64,000 bases of DNA from an uncultured Muribaculaceae bacterium (GTDB lineage Bacteria; Bacteroidota; Bacteroidia; Bacteroidales; Muribaculaceae). The stretch lies in assembly GCA_910584055.1 (NCBI GenBank), contig CAJTZS010000004.1, forward strand, positions 77,091 to 141,090, given 5' to 3'. The notes below the pieces were generated by a model. That model was not told the DNA's origin and made no database searches. It saw nothing but the letters and a program-made list of their open reading frames with translations. Numbering within the stretch: position 1 is the first letter of the stretch; every line of letters starts with the position of its first letter. Both the position numbers and the translations under genes were made by a program. Of this stretch, positions 51,017 to 60,897 are shown piece after piece.

Positions 51017-52705
51017 TCACCTATCATTTTTCTTTAACGGTATGATTATGGCATCATGCGCGCCCACTGAAAGGCGCGTCATAACACCGCCACCTACGGT
51101 AAATGTATATTCCTTCCCCCAGAGAAGATCTTTGGATTTCTGTTCCCCGCATGCAAGACCAGCCATGCCGATTGCAAGATCCGGTATATTCAATGACAAC
51201 ATTGTCTCTTTGTTGTCAAAATTGGCTACAATAAGGAGAGCCTCCTCATCAGTGTATCGTAGAAATGCATATTGACGATGCGGATTAAAACCCTCATGCC
51301 TGAGATTTACATACATGAGATCGAAAAAGTTACCCTCCCTTACAGCTCGATGTGAGTTACACATCATCAACACAGTCTTATACAGTTTTCTGAGCCAACG
51401 CTCATGACGCGTCAATTTAACAACAGAGCACTTCCCGCCGTCATACCATCTGCGCAATGTATCATAGCTCCAATAATCAAATATTGTGGACCTATTGTTA
51501 TCTCCGGCAAACCCTTCATTGTCATGTGCCATCTCTCCAAGCTCCTGACCATAATAAATCATGAACGGGCCGCGGGAGATCATGGCGCTCACCACCAGCG
51601 AGGGAACGACCTTGGCCGGATCATCAGCATATTCGCGGGAGGCGAACCTCACTTCATCATGATTCTCCAGAAAATTAAGCATACGGTCGCCGATTCCGTC
51701 TACTCGCTGCCAGCAGCTTGTAAGCTGGGCTGCCGATACATTATGTTTCTCTATCCCGACCAATGTATCATAAAGATTCACTTTATCATAGAGATAATCG
51801 AAATGACAATAATCAAGGAATGACCCATACAGATTCACATCATAGATCTCCCCTATGAAAATCACATCAGGATAATCTTTTTTAACCTGTGGGATTGCCC
51901 AATGCCAGAATTCTTGGGGCACCATAAAGACCATATCGCAGCGGAATCCGTCTACTCCTTTCTTAGCCCAGAACCGCAATATATGAAGCATCTTAAGCCA
52001 TGTATCCGGAGCAGGGTCGAAATGGCGGGAATGGTCGCCGGGATCATATCCATAATTAAGTTTCACCGTCTCATACCAGTCGTTGCGATGGCAGAATGCA
52101 GTGAAGCAATCATTACCCGTGGCTTTTGCCGGAAATTCAACATAAGGAGACGCTCCTTCCGCATCCAGGGGAAAGTCGGGGGAAAACTGCTGATTAACTA
52201 TGTAATAATAATTATTCGCTGCGCTGAAGAATTTGCTGTAGTCATCTTCACTGCCGAAATCCTTCACACCGGTAGGAGCGACATCGGAATGATAAACACG
52301 CGCCGTGTGGTTGGGCACAAAGTCTATGATAACCTTCAATCCCTGATGATGAATACGCTCCACAAGAGCCTCAAATTCCTCCATGCGGTGCTCAATATCT
52401 TCGGCAAGGGACGGTGCGACATCATAATAATCCTTGATTGCATAGGGAGAACCGGCCTCACCTTTCACAACATTCGGATTATCCGCCGGAATACCGGGAA
52501 AGGATGTCTTAGTGGCCATCTCTATCACTCCTGTGAGCCAGATGCTGTTCACGCCCAAATCAGCAATGGATTTAAGCACTTTGGGCGTTATATCGTTAAA
52601 TTTGCCCGACCCGTTCTGTTCATACGTTCCACAGGGTATACAAGTGGTGTTCATATTGGTAAATACCCGGGGGAAGACCTGGTATACAATTAATTTTTCT
52701 TTCAT
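51017..52705 (-). CDS. GH13 alpha-amylase family protein
   Basis: A 562-residue cytoplasmic glycoside hydrolase (no signal peptide; starts MKEKLIVYQVFPRVF). GH13 motifs in order: IIDFVPNH near residue 126, GFRCDMVF with the nucleophile Asp257, VIFIGEIY with acid/base Glu286, and FLENHDEVRF with Asp350. It probably acts on alpha-glucans or maltodextrins in the cytoplasm; exact substrate is not readable. It follows the patatin gene by 45 bases on the same strand, and the glycan enzyme is not linked to a PUL here. Confidence 0.88.
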   Translation of the reverse strand: MKEKLIVYQVFPRVFTNMNTTCIPCGTYEQNGSGKFNDITPKVLKSIADLGVNSIWLTGVIEMATKTSFPGIPADNPNVVKGEAGSPYAIKDYYDVAPSLAEDIEHRMEEFEALVERIHHQGLKVIIDFVPNHTARVYHSDVAPTGVKDFGSEDDYSKFFSAANNYYYIVNQQFSPDFPLDAEGASPYVEFPAKATGNDCFTAFCHRNDWYETVKLNYGYDPGDHSRHFDPAPDTWLKMLHILRFWAKKGVDGFRCDMVFMVPQEFWHWAIPQVKKDYPDVIFIGEIYDVNLYGSFLDYCHFDYLYDKVNLYDTLVGIEKHNVSAAQLTSCWQRVDGIGDRMLNFLENHDEVRFASREYADDPAKVVPSLVVSAMISRGPFMIYYGQELGEMAHDNEGFAGDNNRSTIFDYWSYDTLRRWYDGGKCSVVKLTRHERWLRKLYKTVLMMCNSHRAVREGNFFDLMYVNLRHEGFNPHRQYAFLRYTDEEALLIVANFDNKETMLSLNIPDLAIGMAGLACGEQKSKDLLWGKEYTFTVGGGVMTRLSVGAHDAIIIPLKKNDR

Positions 52706-52750
52706 AGGTCAGTTCTATAGTGTTTCATGATTTTATATTACTTTATTTCT

Positions 52751-53566
52751 TCAAACAATTTTTTCGAGCACACTGCATGCGGCATCGTAACCGATTGTGA
52801 CATTGCGCCTGAGACTCGTAAGATCAAAAGTCTTGGAATGAGAGATCGCCTGGGGCATAATCACATAGTCACAAAGCTTTATATCCTGCAACACATTCGC
52901 CTTGCTCATCAGATGGAACGACCGCTCCGCGATGTCGAGCAAAGACTGCCTGTATTTATAAGTACGGTTCAACGGACTGCAATTGCTTCCTATCAGCACC
53001 TTGCAATAATCCCGGATTGCCCACGCCGGGAGATTCCTCAGCACCCCCCCGTCTACGTAATGAGTCCCGTTAATCAACACGGGACGGAAGATTATAGGAA
53101 TACTACATGAGGCAAGCACCCGTGGAACTATCTCTCCCTTGCACCATCCGACGGATGTGCCCTTGTCAAAATTTGTGGCACAGACAACTGTCGGGATTTT
53201 CAACTCCTCAAGATTCTTCACCGGTAACCAGCTTTCAAGCATCTTACCGAATTTATCCAGCTTGAAGAAACCTGATGTCGGCACTGAGAATTCGGTATAA
53301 TCAGCAAACTTCTGAGATTCGGCAAAACACTCTATCATATCATGCGGAGATAACCCCGCGCCATAGAGCACGGCAGCTATCGAGCCTGCCGAGACTCCCG
53401 ACAAAATCTCCGGCTTTATCCCGAACCTGTCAAAAGCCGTTATCACTCCGATATGCGCAAATCCCCTCGCTCCTCCCCCTCCGAAAGCGACTCCGTATTT
53501 AGGTATCTTGCGAAGCCCCGCATATTCAAGAATCCCTTCTATCGAAACATTACTCAACAATGCCAT
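52751..53566 (-). CDS. Patatin-like phospholipase
   Basis: A 271-residue cytoplasmic lipid hydrolase. The oxyanion hole GGGGARGF lies near residues 29-36, the nucleophile is Ser59 in GVSAG, and the second catalytic residue is Asp172 in DGG. It starts 8 bases after the TamB-like gene, so it is probably in its operon, which would link it to envelope maintenance (RssA-like proteins). Substrate unknown. Confidence 0.88.
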   Translation of the reverse strand: MALLSNVSIEGILEYAGLRKIPKYGVAFGGGGARGFAHIGVITAFDRFGIKPEILSGVSAGSIAAVLYGAGLSPHDMIECFAESQKFADYTEFSVPTSGFFKLDKFGKMLESWLPVKNLEELKIPTVVCATNFDKGTSVGWCKGEIVPRVLASCSIPIIFRPVLINGTHYVDGGVLRNLPAWAIRDYCKVLIGSNCSPLNRTYKYRQSLLDIAERSFHLMSKANVLQDIKLCDYVIMPQAISHSKTFDLTSLRRNVTIGYDAACSVLEKIV

Positions 53567-53574
53567 CCTAAAAA

Positions 53575-56500
53575 TTATTGATTATTATTATTCCTTTTTA
53601 TAACGTTTTTCCCTTTCTCCCCTTCCTCGTTTTTCTTTATGTTTTTTTTCTTCTTGCGGGTAAGGAACGTAAATGGATTATCAAAATCACGCCTGTAGAT
53701 CACACCTATGCCCTGGGTAGTCAATGCAGACCTAAGGTAGTAGTTCTGGTCATTGAAGTGATTATATGCCTTTAGACGAAGGTTCCCGTTTTTGTTGAGC
53801 AGATACTCAATATCAAAATCGCCCACGAAAGTAGACTGCGATGTCGCCCTGTCACGATATCCGAAATTCCCGTTTATAAGCAACCGGTTATTGAGAAGAC
53901 GGGAAGACAATGCCACATCCACCTCCATATCTGAGAAATCACCCTTATCGGATCGGAAAGACGGCGCAAGGGTCACCTTATCCGTGAGTTGTCCCATGAA
54001 GCTCGACAACTGCGATGACAATGTCGAAGAAGCAACCGATGCGAGTTCTCCGCCGCCGTTACTTGTTCCTCCCATATACTCAGGGGTGTAGAATCTATTG
54101 AGGGCAAGCAGATAGATTATCTGGCGGTTCATCATGTCATCGGTGGAGATTATACTTTTCACTTTCCTCTCCACATCCTGAGTCAATGTCGGCAACGCAA
54201 TGTCAAAGGTTATTTCCGGACTCCGCATGTCGCCGTTCACCTTAAGCAAAGCGTCAACCGGCACATTCGTGCGGTTGAGGTCACGGTCGGTAGAGAAACT
54301 CTTGTCAAGATCCGAAAGATTGGTATTGACACGATAGGCAGCCGTGATGTCGAGCAAACCCTGCATTGGATCCCCGTTGAATGATATGTTACTGCCGGAG
54401 TTAATCTTAAAATCACGGAGAATCAGGTCCTGCAGGCTGAAATTATAATTTCCTTCCGCGAGGGTATATTTACCGTATATCTTCATCTCGTCGGAATCCG
54501 TGTCATATGAAATCTGCATCGGTCCCTCTCCCCTTGCGGTTATTCTGTCTCCTGCTTTCGGATCCATCACAAGGGTTAATTTTGCCTCCGGAGTTACACT
54601 GCACCGTATGTCCATCGAAAAAAGAGATGACCGGTCTTCAACCGGAGCCGGCAAGGAGTTTTTAAATCTCTCCTCAACATTCACCGTTCCCTCGAGAGCC
54701 TCGATTTCAGCTTTCTTCCTGTCGCTGAAAGTCAGGAATTCGTAATCCGCAGCAGTCTGGGTCTCGCTTAAGACAAATGTGAAATCGCTGTTGGCGGATG
54801 TTGAGACATCAAGCATCATCGAAACTATTCCCGGTCTCCCTTTCAGCACTCCCCCTCCGGATGCAAAAATCTTTCCATACCAGTCCGGATTGATTTTGTT
54901 ATTGGTGTCGAAGCAGAGAAGGTTACGTGCGTCCGTAAGCCTGAACTCAAATTCCGGTTCATGGAAATAACGATGCTTCACAAAACCACGTAGAATTGCG
55001 GAATTTCCATACTTGTCGTATAATCTGAATGATGGTATGTCAATATATCCCGGCCGGATATCAACAGAATCCGTGCCATGATAATATACATTGGTATAGT
55101 CCACCTTCATGCTTATTGAATCCGCGAAGACTTTTCCTTTCAAATCAATATCCTTGAATGTGCCGTATAGTTTAACGCGGCCTGAAGCCTCACCTCCCAC
55201 ATCGGAAGTAAACGCCGACATGAACGGTTTCAGGAATTCAATGTTAACATGATCGGCAAGCATGTCGAACGACAAGGAATCCCTCGTAACGAACACACCC
55301 CCTCCTATCAGCGCGACTCTCCTGCTCCCCTTGCGTATATCGGCATTTATAGCAACCTTCTTGCTGTCGTTCACCCAATGGCTCTCAAGGTTTCCGTCTC
55401 CGAGAACAGCCCCGTTGTAACTCAAGTCTTTGACAAAAAGACGCTGCGTGCGCAATACCGGAACTTTAGTAAACAAATCGGATGCAAGTATCTCACCTGT
55501 CGCTATTCCACCGAAATTCACATAATTTATATTCAACGCCTCGAATATATAACTCAAATCAATGCCTGCCAGCTTAATTTTCAACGCATCTACCGGTGAT
55601 GTGGAGGCTCGTCCGTTTATAGTCACAAACTGTCCGGCATGCCAGATCCTGATGTTATCGACATCAACTGCGTCTCCGGAATATGCTGCGGACGCTCTGT
55701 CGATACGCCACTCGGCCCCGTTCAGACGGAAAGACGAAGGCACGACATTTAAATCTATATCCGGTTTTCCCGTCAATTGATTTTTCGTTACCTGCGCGTT
55801 AAGTGATATGTTGCCTTCTGCAGTCTTGTTCTTTTCGAAAGTCCAGTCAATATCAGATACAACTTTGTCAGCAAGGGCGGACAATACTACATGAAGGTTA
55901 GCATCATCATTCTTTGCCGGCACAGTACCGGATATTTCTCCCTTTAGGCCACTTATGCGATTACCGCTGATGTTAACCTTAGAGTTTCGTATCATCTTGT
56001 TTCCCTTTACAAGATACGGTGCTTCTATATTTAGCGACAGGTTGCCATCCGTTCCCCTTACATCCCCTTTGACCACAATATCGGAATATGGTTTCACCGG
56101 AAGAGAAAAGAAATCAGCAAATTCTTCATTAGGGCTTATCGTCAGATCAAGCTTCGCAAAGTCAGGACTTCCGGGAATTGTATCCCCTGCGACAAACGAT
56201 GGAAGAGATCTCACAATGATGTCTTTTGAAAGTCGGGCAAGATTCCGGAATGTAAACGCCCCTTCAAATTTACCGTTTATCAAATCGCTGTCGATAGAAT
56301 AACGCTTGATCGTATCATCCCTCTGCGAAACCAAAGAAAGAGACGGAAGATGAAGACTCCTCACCCCCGGTTTTTCAAAACTTACAGAGTTCAGGTTTAT
56401 CGCTCCCGTTAGATTGTCAATATTATTGCCTGACAGGTCTGCCACTAAATTTGCAGCAAAATCATATCCTTTGTATTTTGAAAGGATGTTATACCGTGAA

Positions 56501-58116
56501 GGGATAAAATGGTGAACGTCCGTATCTATATTCCACTGAGAATTCTCTTTATCGAGGACAATGTCAACATGCGATTCAAGACTGATCGACTCATCATCCA
56601 CCACCAGCAGACCATTTACAGAATTACCTCCCTTTTCTCCACTTACCGAAATATTGTCAATTGTCTCACCGTTATATTCGAAATTAGAAACCACGGCATC
56701 TACGGAAGCATCCATTTCCTTCCCGTATACACTTAAATCAACAGACGAAGTTACTGACAATGTCCCGAACTTATCATTGGCGATAAGCTTCCCGAGATCA
56801 AACACCTGCGAATTGACCTCGCCCGATAGTTCGTAATATTTTGCAGACATCCAAGCCAGATCACAATCCGCCTGCACATCACCGACACTCGATAATATTT
56901 TGGCGTTGATATCCGATTTACGTTCAGGCATCGACAAGAAAGCATTTGCCTTCAATCTGAGATTACCGAGTCTACCTATCATATCCGTTACATTCTTCTT
57001 GAGCCCCGGCAATAGAGGAAGAATCGCATTTACATTCTCGGCAGACGACACAAACTCAAGATTGTCAATCTCTCCCTTTAAGTTCTTTATTTCCGGAGCG
57101 CCCAGCAATCTGCCACTCAGATTTAAATTGAAATCATTAAAACCGCTTCTCAACACAAATTGCTCAAGATTGACATCACCGATATTTCCTGAAATATCCG
57201 CATCAAACTTGTATTCACCATAAAAAGAGCCTAAAGGCTCATAAAAACATTTGAAATCCGAAGGCGACAATCTCGGAGCCGAGACCTGCACAAGATGACT
57301 GCCGGACTCAAGAGCTTTCAATATCTCCTTAAAAGACTTGAATTGCAGGTGGATATCAGAAATCTTTATGTCGCTCCCAGGCAACCTGAGGGAAATATCC
57401 TTCACATCAAGCGACCGAGGGGTGATGTGCGCGATCATACCCAACTTCTCCACAGACAAACCGCACCTCTCCCTGAAAGAAAGCCTCCGCAGATCAATTA
57501 TAAAGTCCTCATTCCGCAGTCGCGGCAATTTTACATCAGCCTTGAAATCATTTAGTTCTATATGATTTATATCGAAAGCCACCGGATTATCCTTGCGCGG
57601 AGCGTTAAGAATGTCATAAGAAAGTCTTGACTTCCTTATCACCACATTATGTAGCTTCAAATCAAACTTTTTCGGAGGCTTGTTTTTATCTTTAGGAGCA
57701 AGGGCCTGAATAATAAAATCTATATTCAAAGGAGATTTAGGAGATTCCTTCCAGACTCGGCCGTCAAGTCCTACGACTTCCGCATAAGTAATCTCGATTT
57801 TCTTATCATATATAAGACGCCAGAGATGTATCCCCGCGCCAAGAGTCCCGACAGAAATGCACCTATCTCCTTTTGGTGTAAAAATTTCAACCTCAGAGAG
57901 CCTCACCTCATTGAAAGGAAAAATCTTCAGTGAACCGATCTCCACTTTCGAACCTAAGAATGCAGAAGTTTCCTTCTCCACCCTACCCTTGACAGCCCGT
58001 TGGACAGAAGGCACGGAAAGCACGATATATAGCCCCACATAGACAGTCACCGCTATAACGATAACGGTGAAGAGGAAACTGCGTAGAACCTTATAAGTAG
58101 TTCTGAGTGCCGACAT
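53575..58116 (-). CDS. TamB-like (AsmA/DUF490) envelope protein
   Basis: A 1513-residue protein with a single N-terminal membrane anchor (about residues 10-35: SFLFTVIVIAVTVYVGLYIVL), long beta-helical repeat segments for over 1000 residues, and a C-terminal TamB/DUF490-type region (about 1200-1480). The C-terminal end carries a basic, Asn-rich tail (KKKNIKKNEEGEKGK). TamB-like proteins bridge the envelope and move lipids or assist barrel insertion. No tamA/bamA-like gene is in the window. It leads an operon with the patatin gene 8 bases downstream. Confidence 0.85.
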   Translation of the reverse strand: MSALRTTYKVLRSFLFTVIVIAVTVYVGLYIVLSVPSVQRAVKGRVEKETSAFLGSKVEIGSLKIFPFNEVRLSEVEIFTPKGDRCISVGTLGAGIHLWRLIYDKKIEITYAEVVGLDGRVWKESPKSPLNIDFIIQALAPKDKNKPPKKFDLKLHNVVIRKSRLSYDILNAPRKDNPVAFDINHIELNDFKADVKLPRLRNEDFIIDLRRLSFRERCGLSVEKLGMIAHITPRSLDVKDISLRLPGSDIKISDIHLQFKSFKEILKALESGSHLVQVSAPRLSPSDFKCFYEPLGSFYGEYKFDADISGNIGDVNLEQFVLRSGFNDFNLNLSGRLLGAPEIKNLKGEIDNLEFVSSAENVNAILPLLPGLKKNVTDMIGRLGNLRLKANAFLSMPERKSDINAKILSSVGDVQADCDLAWMSAKYYELSGEVNSQVFDLGKLIANDKFGTLSVTSSVDLSVYGKEMDASVDAVVSNFEYNGETIDNISVSGEKGGNSVNGLLVVDDESISLESHVDIVLDKENSQWNIDTDVHHFIPSRYNILSKYKGYDFAANLVADLSGNNIDNLTGAINLNSVSFEKPGVRSLHLPSLSLVSQRDDTIKRYSIDSDLINGKFEGAFTFRNLARLSKDIIVRSLPSFVAGDTIPGSPDFAKLDLTISPNEEFADFFSLPVKPYSDIVVKGDVRGTDGNLSLNIEAPYLVKGNKMIRNSKVNISGNRISGLKGEISGTVPAKNDDANLHVVLSALADKVVSDIDWTFEKNKTAEGNISLNAQVTKNQLTGKPDIDLNVVPSSFRLNGAEWRIDRASAAYSGDAVDVDNIRIWHAGQFVTINGRASTSPVDALKIKLAGIDLSYIFEALNINYVNFGGIATGEILASDLFTKVPVLRTQRLFVKDLSYNGAVLGDGNLESHWVNDSKKVAINADIRKGSRRVALIGGGVFVTRDSLSFDMLADHVNIEFLKPFMSAFTSDVGGEASGRVKLYGTFKDIDLKGKVFADSISMKVDYTNVYYHGTDSVDIRPGYIDIPSFRLYDKYGNSAILRGFVKHRYFHEPEFEFRLTDARNLLCFDTNNKINPDWYGKIFASGGGVLKGRPGIVSMMLDVSTSANSDFTFVLSETQTAADYEFLTFSDRKKAEIEALEGTVNVEERFKNSLPAPVEDRSSLFSMDIRCSVTPEAKLTLVMDPKAGDRITARGEGPMQISYDTDSDEMKIYGKYTLAEGNYNFSLQDLILRDFKINSGSNISFNGDPMQGLLDITAAYRVNTNLSDLDKSFSTDRDLNRTNVPVDALLKVNGDMRSPEITFDIALPTLTQDVERKVKSIISTDDMMNRQIIYLLALNRFYTPEYMGGTSNGGGELASVASSTLSSQLSSFMGQLTDKVTLAPSFRSDKGDFSDMEVDVALSSRLLNNRLLINGNFGYRDRATSQSTFVGDFDIEYLLNKNGNLRLKAYNHFNDQNYYLRSALTTQGIGVIYRRDFDNPFTFLTRKKKKNIKKNEEGEKGKNVIKRNNNNQ

Positions 58117-58123
58117 AACACTA

Positions 58124-58131
58124 CAAAATTA
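58124..58131 (-). promoter_or_regulatory. -7 box of the tamB-like operon
   Basis: TAATTTTG on the minus strand, 7 bases upstream of the tamB-like ATG. Confidence 0.5.
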
Positions 58132-58356
58132 CTATTTTTTCACCATTTAAGCAAATCGACTGATTGTCAAAGGATTTGTAATGATGCCTGTTTATACCTA
58201 TGCAACCTTAAAACACGGCTGTCATCTCTTTGTATAATTGTCAGATAGTGTTAATAAAACTTTTTGACAAATTTTCGGTAGGTTACACCGTTTGTGGTGA
58301 GGATAGCGGCAATATAAAGGTAACGCATCGATGATTTGTTAATCCAAATAAATTTA

Positions 58357-58364
58357 GTATCTTT
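58357..58364 (+). promoter_or_regulatory. -7 box of the truncated RHS gene
   Basis: TATCTTTG on the plus strand, four bases before the ATG at 58369. Transcripts from it would be nearly leaderless. Confidence 0.5.
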
Positions 58365-58368
58365 GCGC

Positions 58369-60285
58369 ATGGAACGACGTGTCGCTGACCATATTGCCGT
58401 AATTAATGGTGTCGAGGGTATTCCCGTCACCACGTCGGTTTACGGCATGGGAGATCGGCGCATGGAGGTTAATCATCCGGTCACCAAAACACGCCGTACT
58501 CCCATCGTGCCCAATCAGGCGACAACCTACGTCACCCTGTCCTACGGCTACGACTACATCACCAAACTGGGCTATGACAAGTTCGAGCAGCGCAGCTATA
58601 TGAAGTATTGCAACGGTGCGGAGACATTCTACACCTACGACAACCGTCGCCGCCTGAGCAATCTCGCGGTCAACAGCGGAGGCGCATCCATTATGGACAA
58701 CGCCTATACGTTTGACGCTGTCAGCAATGTCCTCTCGGTAGCTAACAACGCATCGCTCCCCGCCAACGGCAATGCCGGCGGTCAGATGTCGCACACCTAC
58801 ACCTATGACGGTCTATATCGTCTCGCTACTGCGACGGGTACATACACCGGAGCCGACAGCAAGTCCGCATCCTACACCCTCGCTATGGGCTATGACAATA
58901 TGCACCGCATCAAGTCAAAGAGTCAGCATCTCACCCAGGACAACGTGCAGTTCAACGGCACACTCAATGTCGGTTATGACCTCACTTATACATACGGTTC
59001 GGAAGATGGCAAGAAATTCCAGCTCGAAAGTGTAAAGGATGTTAATTATCGCACTGAGGAGACTCCCGAAGGTCAACAAATCGAGAACGGTCATGGTTAC
59101 ACCTATGACAAGAACGGAAATCTTGTCTATGTAAACACCAACCGGGTTATGACTGACGGACATAGGGACAACAGCGTCGGAGAGCGCAAGCTCATCTGGG
59201 ATGAGGAGAATCGTCTGCTTGCAGTTGACGACAACGGCTTCGTGTCCAACTATTGGTACGATGCCGACGGAGAGCGCACTGTCAAGACTTCGGGCGAAAG
59301 CGATCAGGTCTATGTCAACGGAGTATTCTCCGGTGGCTCGACCAACACCGCTAAATTCTCGCTCTATGTCAGCCCCTACCTTGTGGCCAATCAGGGCGGT
59401 CGTTACACCAAGCATATCTACGCAGGTTCGCAGAGAATAGTGTCTAAGGTCGGCGATTTCGCCTCCTACGGCTCTGACCCGCGCCGCATAGAATATGCCG
59501 GTGCCAACACCGACGGTCTTTCGGTTGATTACAAGTCTAAGTATGCAGCGCAGCAGCAGGTAATCAAGGACAACTACAAGTTCTTCGATGTTCCCTACAA
59601 CGGCACTGACAACGACAACTACGCCGATGGTGAGGGATTCTGTTGTGATGACGGGACACAAGGTGCGCTGTTAGAAGCTAATAAATCTCGTTCTCGCGCG
59701 GTTTCGCGGTCGTTCAAAGACCCCGACAACTATGAAAACTTGCAATTCTTCTATCACCCCGACCACCTCGGAAGTTCCAGCTTTATCACCAATCTTGACG
59801 GTGAAGTGGTGCAGCATATCGAATATATTCCTTATGGTGAGATTTTCATAGAGGAGCGCAACAACGTTTGGAACACGCCGTATCTCTTCAATGCGAAAGA
59901 ATTCGACGAAGAGACAGGCCTATATTATTACGGTGCCCGTTACTATGATCCGCGCATCAGTATCTGGATTTCAACTGACCAACTTCAAGAGACCACACCA
60001 AACTGTACATCTTATCTTTATTGTATGGGTAATCCCATTATATTCATAGATATAGATGGTAGAGACGGTAAAACTCGCGTTTATGGTGCAATACGATTGA
60101 TTGGAGGCATATTCCAGACTGGTGGCGGGGTTGCGTTACTTGGAGTTCCAGAACCAACTATGCTAACGAAAGTTGGAGGATGGATTGCCGTTGCTCATGG
60201 AGCGGATGACATTCAAGCAGGTTTTAGAGAACTAATAACAGGAGAACCCACAAATAATGTTACACAGCAAGCAGTAAAAGCATGA
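58369..60285 (+). CDS. RHS-core protein, 5'-truncated, stopped before its toxin domain
   Basis: 638 residues of RHS/YD-type repeats (YTYDNRRRLSNL, YTYDGLYRLATATG, NYWYDADGERTVK) ending in the conserved core-end PYLFNAKEFDEETGLYYYGARYYDPR (cut at 59960-59990) and a short variable tail. Bacteroidales RHS proteins are usually 1500 residues or more with a signal peptide and SpvB-like N-terminus, none of which is present; the ATG lies next to a promoter box. It is therefore probably a 3' fragment of a larger RHS gene. The frame ends at TGA (60283-60285), but the same frame continues open for 174 more codons into a GIY-YIG domain. Confidence 0.8.
   Translation: MERRVADHIAVINGVEGIPVTTSVYGMGDRRMEVNHPVTKTRRTPIVPNQATTYVTLSYGYDYITKLGYDKFEQRSYMKYCNGAETFYTYDNRRRLSNLAVNSGGASIMDNAYTFDAVSNVLSVANNASLPANGNAGGQMSHTYTYDGLYRLATATGTYTGADSKSASYTLAMGYDNMHRIKSKSQHLTQDNVQFNGTLNVGYDLTYTYGSEDGKKFQLESVKDVNYRTEETPEGQQIENGHGYTYDKNGNLVYVNTNRVMTDGHRDNSVGERKLIWDEENRLLAVDDNGFVSNYWYDADGERTVKTSGESDQVYVNGVFSGGSTNTAKFSLYVSPYLVANQGGRYTKHIYAGSQRIVSKVGDFASYGSDPRRIEYAGANTDGLSVDYKSKYAAQQQVIKDNYKFFDVPYNGTDNDNYADGEGFCCDDGTQGALLEANKSRSRAVSRSFKDPDNYENLQFFYHPDHLGSSSFITNLDGEVVQHIEYIPYGEIFIEERNNVWNTPYLFNAKEFDEETGLYYYGARYYDPRISIWISTDQLQETTPNCTSYLYCMGNPIIFIDIDGRDGKTRVYGAIRLIGGIFQTGGGVALLGVPEPTMLTKVGGWIAVAHGADDIQAGFRELITGEPTNNVTQQAVKA
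59041..59980 (+). repeat. RHS-core direct repeat, copy 1
   Basis: About 940 bases, visually almost identical to 61763-62705, the main difference being a patch near 59640-59700 and one codon of extra length in copy 2. It ends close to the point where the two toxins diverge. Confidence 0.9.
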
Positions 60286-60807
60286 GCCCAATATGTTGGA
60301 GCCGATGAGTCAACTGCCCAAAGTATAGCAAATTATACAGATTTAAGTTTGGGATTTGTTGGTTGTTCTACAAACTTTTATGGTGCAGATTTTAAATTTA
60401 CGCAGAGTTCTGTATCTGCAACCAAACAAGTTTCTCTTGTCAGCAAGCAAGTGACCTTAACCAGTAGGAGCGTCATTTCGAGTGATGAAACCCTTAAAGG
60501 TGTATCTGGAATATATATTCATCATTTTAAGAGTGGTAGAGTATATGTTGGCCAAGCAAGTAATTTATCAGACCGACCTTGGAAATCTTTGCAGGAATTA
60601 ACAACATTCGGAAGTCGAGGCACAAATAAAGCAACTGCTTTGAAACACAATGATGTTTATTCACACACTGAATTAATCAAATTGGAAGGGTCTGGCTTTA
60701 ATAGCTTGAATGAACTTGAAGGTTATATGATACGCCAATATGGAGGCACTATGAAAACTCCAAATAGCAGAACTTATAACATTAAGAATGCTCCGTCCAC
60801 TAAATAA
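60286..60807 (+). pseudogene. GIY-YIG nuclease toxin domain, separated by one in-frame TGA
   Basis: In the same frame as the RHS core (from 58369), 173 residues follow the TGA. They contain GIYIHHFKSGRVYVG, the GIY...YVG motif, then an Arg in SDRPWKSL, the metal-binding Glu in LEGYMIRQYGG and an Asn-rich end (SRTYNIKN), so the nuclease domain is complete. The most economical reading is a former Trp codon (TGG) changed to TGA, giving AVKA-W-AQYVG, which makes the toxin inactive unless read through. A weak TTG start at 60349 could express it alone. It would act on DNA in a target cell. Confidence 0.75.
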
Positions 60808-60824
60808 GATGTAGAATAATACTG

Positions 60825-60874
60825 ACTGATGGTAAACTACTAATCATTCCGATGGTTATTAGTTTACTATCAGT
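60825..60874 (+). other. Hairpin between GIY-YIG toxin and the following gene
   Basis: ACTGATGGTAAACTACTAAT (60825) pairs with ATTAGTTTACTATCAGT (60858) with a 3-base bulge and one mismatch. There is no T-run. A similar hairpin lies between the second toxin and its follower. Confidence 0.6.
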
Positions 60875-60897
60875 TCAGTAATCCCAATGGTAAGAAT

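Noticed and set aside
60283..60285. TGA as a selenocysteine codon
   Set aside because: No selenoprotein-type context or obvious SECIS-like hairpin immediately after it, and the residue is not at a catalytic site of the GIY-YIG domain.
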